50,528 nucleotides of DNA. Source: M3007 sp044347755. GTDB taxonomy: Bacteria > Bacteroidota > Bacteroidia > Chitinophagales > Saprospiraceae. The notes beneath the pieces were generated by a model. The model made no database searches, was not told the DNA's origin, and saw only the letters and a list, made by a program, of their open reading frames with translations. Both the position numbers and the translations under genes were made by a program. Shown here piece by piece: positions 50,147 to 50,528 of the stretch. Location: contig JBIKUE010000021.1 in NCBI GenBank assembly GCA_044347755.1, positions 1-50,528 of the forward strand. Reading direction: 5' to 3'. Position 1 is the stretch's first letter. Every line of letters begins with the position of its first letter.

Positions 50147-50528
50147 TCATTTCAATGCCTTTTTAATGTCAGGAATCAATTTTTCCTGTATCGCAGTTGC
50201 CGCAGAGGCATCTGTTTTACCTCCGGAAAATGCCAGTATAATTTCTGCATCTTTATTCAGCAAAAAAGTAGTGGGGAAGCCCCATTGCACCTTAAACCGT
50301 TCCTGAATGAGGGAAGTTCCATCGGAGATCTGCTGAAATTTCCAGGGTGTTTTATTCAGAAACTCCTGTACCTCTGCTTTGTCGTCCCGACCAATAGCTA
50401 CATAGTCAACCCTTAAAAACCATCTAAGATTTTGACTTTCAGCTGTTTGTGATAACGAAGATAAGATATATCTTGCAAGAAAAATAGCATTTGATAGAAA
50501 AACCTTGCAGATTCTATGAAGCCAAAAA
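50147..50528 (-). CDS. Thioredoxin-like (TlpA-type) protein, 5' end beyond window, possibly frameshifted
   Basis: The - strand frame is open from the edge to a TGA at 50147-50149. Its last 85 codons read VDYVAIGRDDKAEVQEFLNK, then KFQQISDGTSLIQERFKVQW, GFPTTFLLNKDAEIILAFSG, matching the C-terminal half of TlpA/ResA-type thioredoxin folds, with the cis-proline in WGFPTTFLL. The N-terminal part before VDY (about 40 codons) does not fit the WCxxC region and could be a frameshift or degraded sequence. These proteins reduce disulfides or report redox state in the envelope. The active site is outside or damaged. Confidence 0.65.
   Translation of the reverse strand, partial: FWLHRICKVFLSNAIFLARYILSSLSQTAESQNLRWFLRVDYVAIGRDDKAEVQEFLNKTPWKFQQISDGTSLIQERFKVQWGFPTTFLLNKDAEIILAFSGGKTDASAATAIQEKLIPDIKKALK

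Overview
The window is chromosomal DNA of a Bacteroidota bacterium, probably from the Saprospiria/Chitinophagia side of the phylum; the genus cannot be read from the sequence. Three signs support this. Several start codons are preceded by the Bacteroidota -7 promoter box TAnnTTTG. Several secreted proteins carry type IX secretion (T9SS) C-terminal sorting domains. Phylum-typical families are present (GH3-like ligase, DUF4143 ATPase, DUF5117/5118 metalloprotease, DUF4349 lipoprotein, giant PKD-type adhesin). No rRNA, tRNA, CRISPR array, prophage or intact transposase was seen.

Layout. 1-3274: end of an unseen gene, then a tight + strand lipid operon (DUF3419/BtaA-like transferase, small membrane protein, phosphatidylserine decarboxylase, GNAT). 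3281-4992: a frameshifted arylsulfotransferase-like secreted protein and relics of a lipase-like gene. 4993-6198: an AT-rich DUF4143 ATPase, possibly acquired. 6206-10466: a - strand operon of ThiL-like kinase, alpha-oxoamine synthase (serine palmitoyltransferase type), diacylglycerol/ceramide-kinase-like protein and UbiA prenyltransferase. 10525-14542: acyltransferase, a WG-repeat/TonB protein cut by an in-frame TGA, an ABC-permease relic and a 170-bp MITE-like element. 14543-24550: secreted giants, namely an Svx/AvrXca-like metallopeptidase with a 135-bp tandem array and a 2042-residue adhesin with three copies of one jelly-roll module. 24654-28830: a secreted TPR-CHAT protein facing an ECF sigma factor and a TPR-bearing anti-sigma-like protein. 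29066-36855: a seven-gene, translationally coupled operon (class I HMG-CoA reductase, divergent UbiA protein, PEP-synthase/rifampicin-phosphotransferase-like enzyme, second DUF3419 protein, phytol/dolichol-kinase-like protein, SRPBCC protein, GNAT), followed by an OleC-like AMP ligase and a convergent GH3-type ligase. 40483-50528: DUF4349 lipoprotein, thioredoxin reductase, SH3b subtilase, SmpB, class C beta-lactamase-like hydrolase, metzincin, an unknown protein and a truncated thioredoxin-like gene.

How it fits together. Three separate lipid loci lie within 40 kb, and two DUF3419 paralogues are each in an operon ending with a GNAT. The 29066-38577 locus is the best candidate for an undescribed pathway: its enzymes would suit making, phosphorylating and transferring an isoprenoid or other alcohol onto a lipid, then decorating it with an aminocarboxypropyl group. 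No chemistry can be proved from sequence. The intergenic DNA holds several nested palindrome (REP/BIME or fold-back) families and at least four decayed or interrupted genes.
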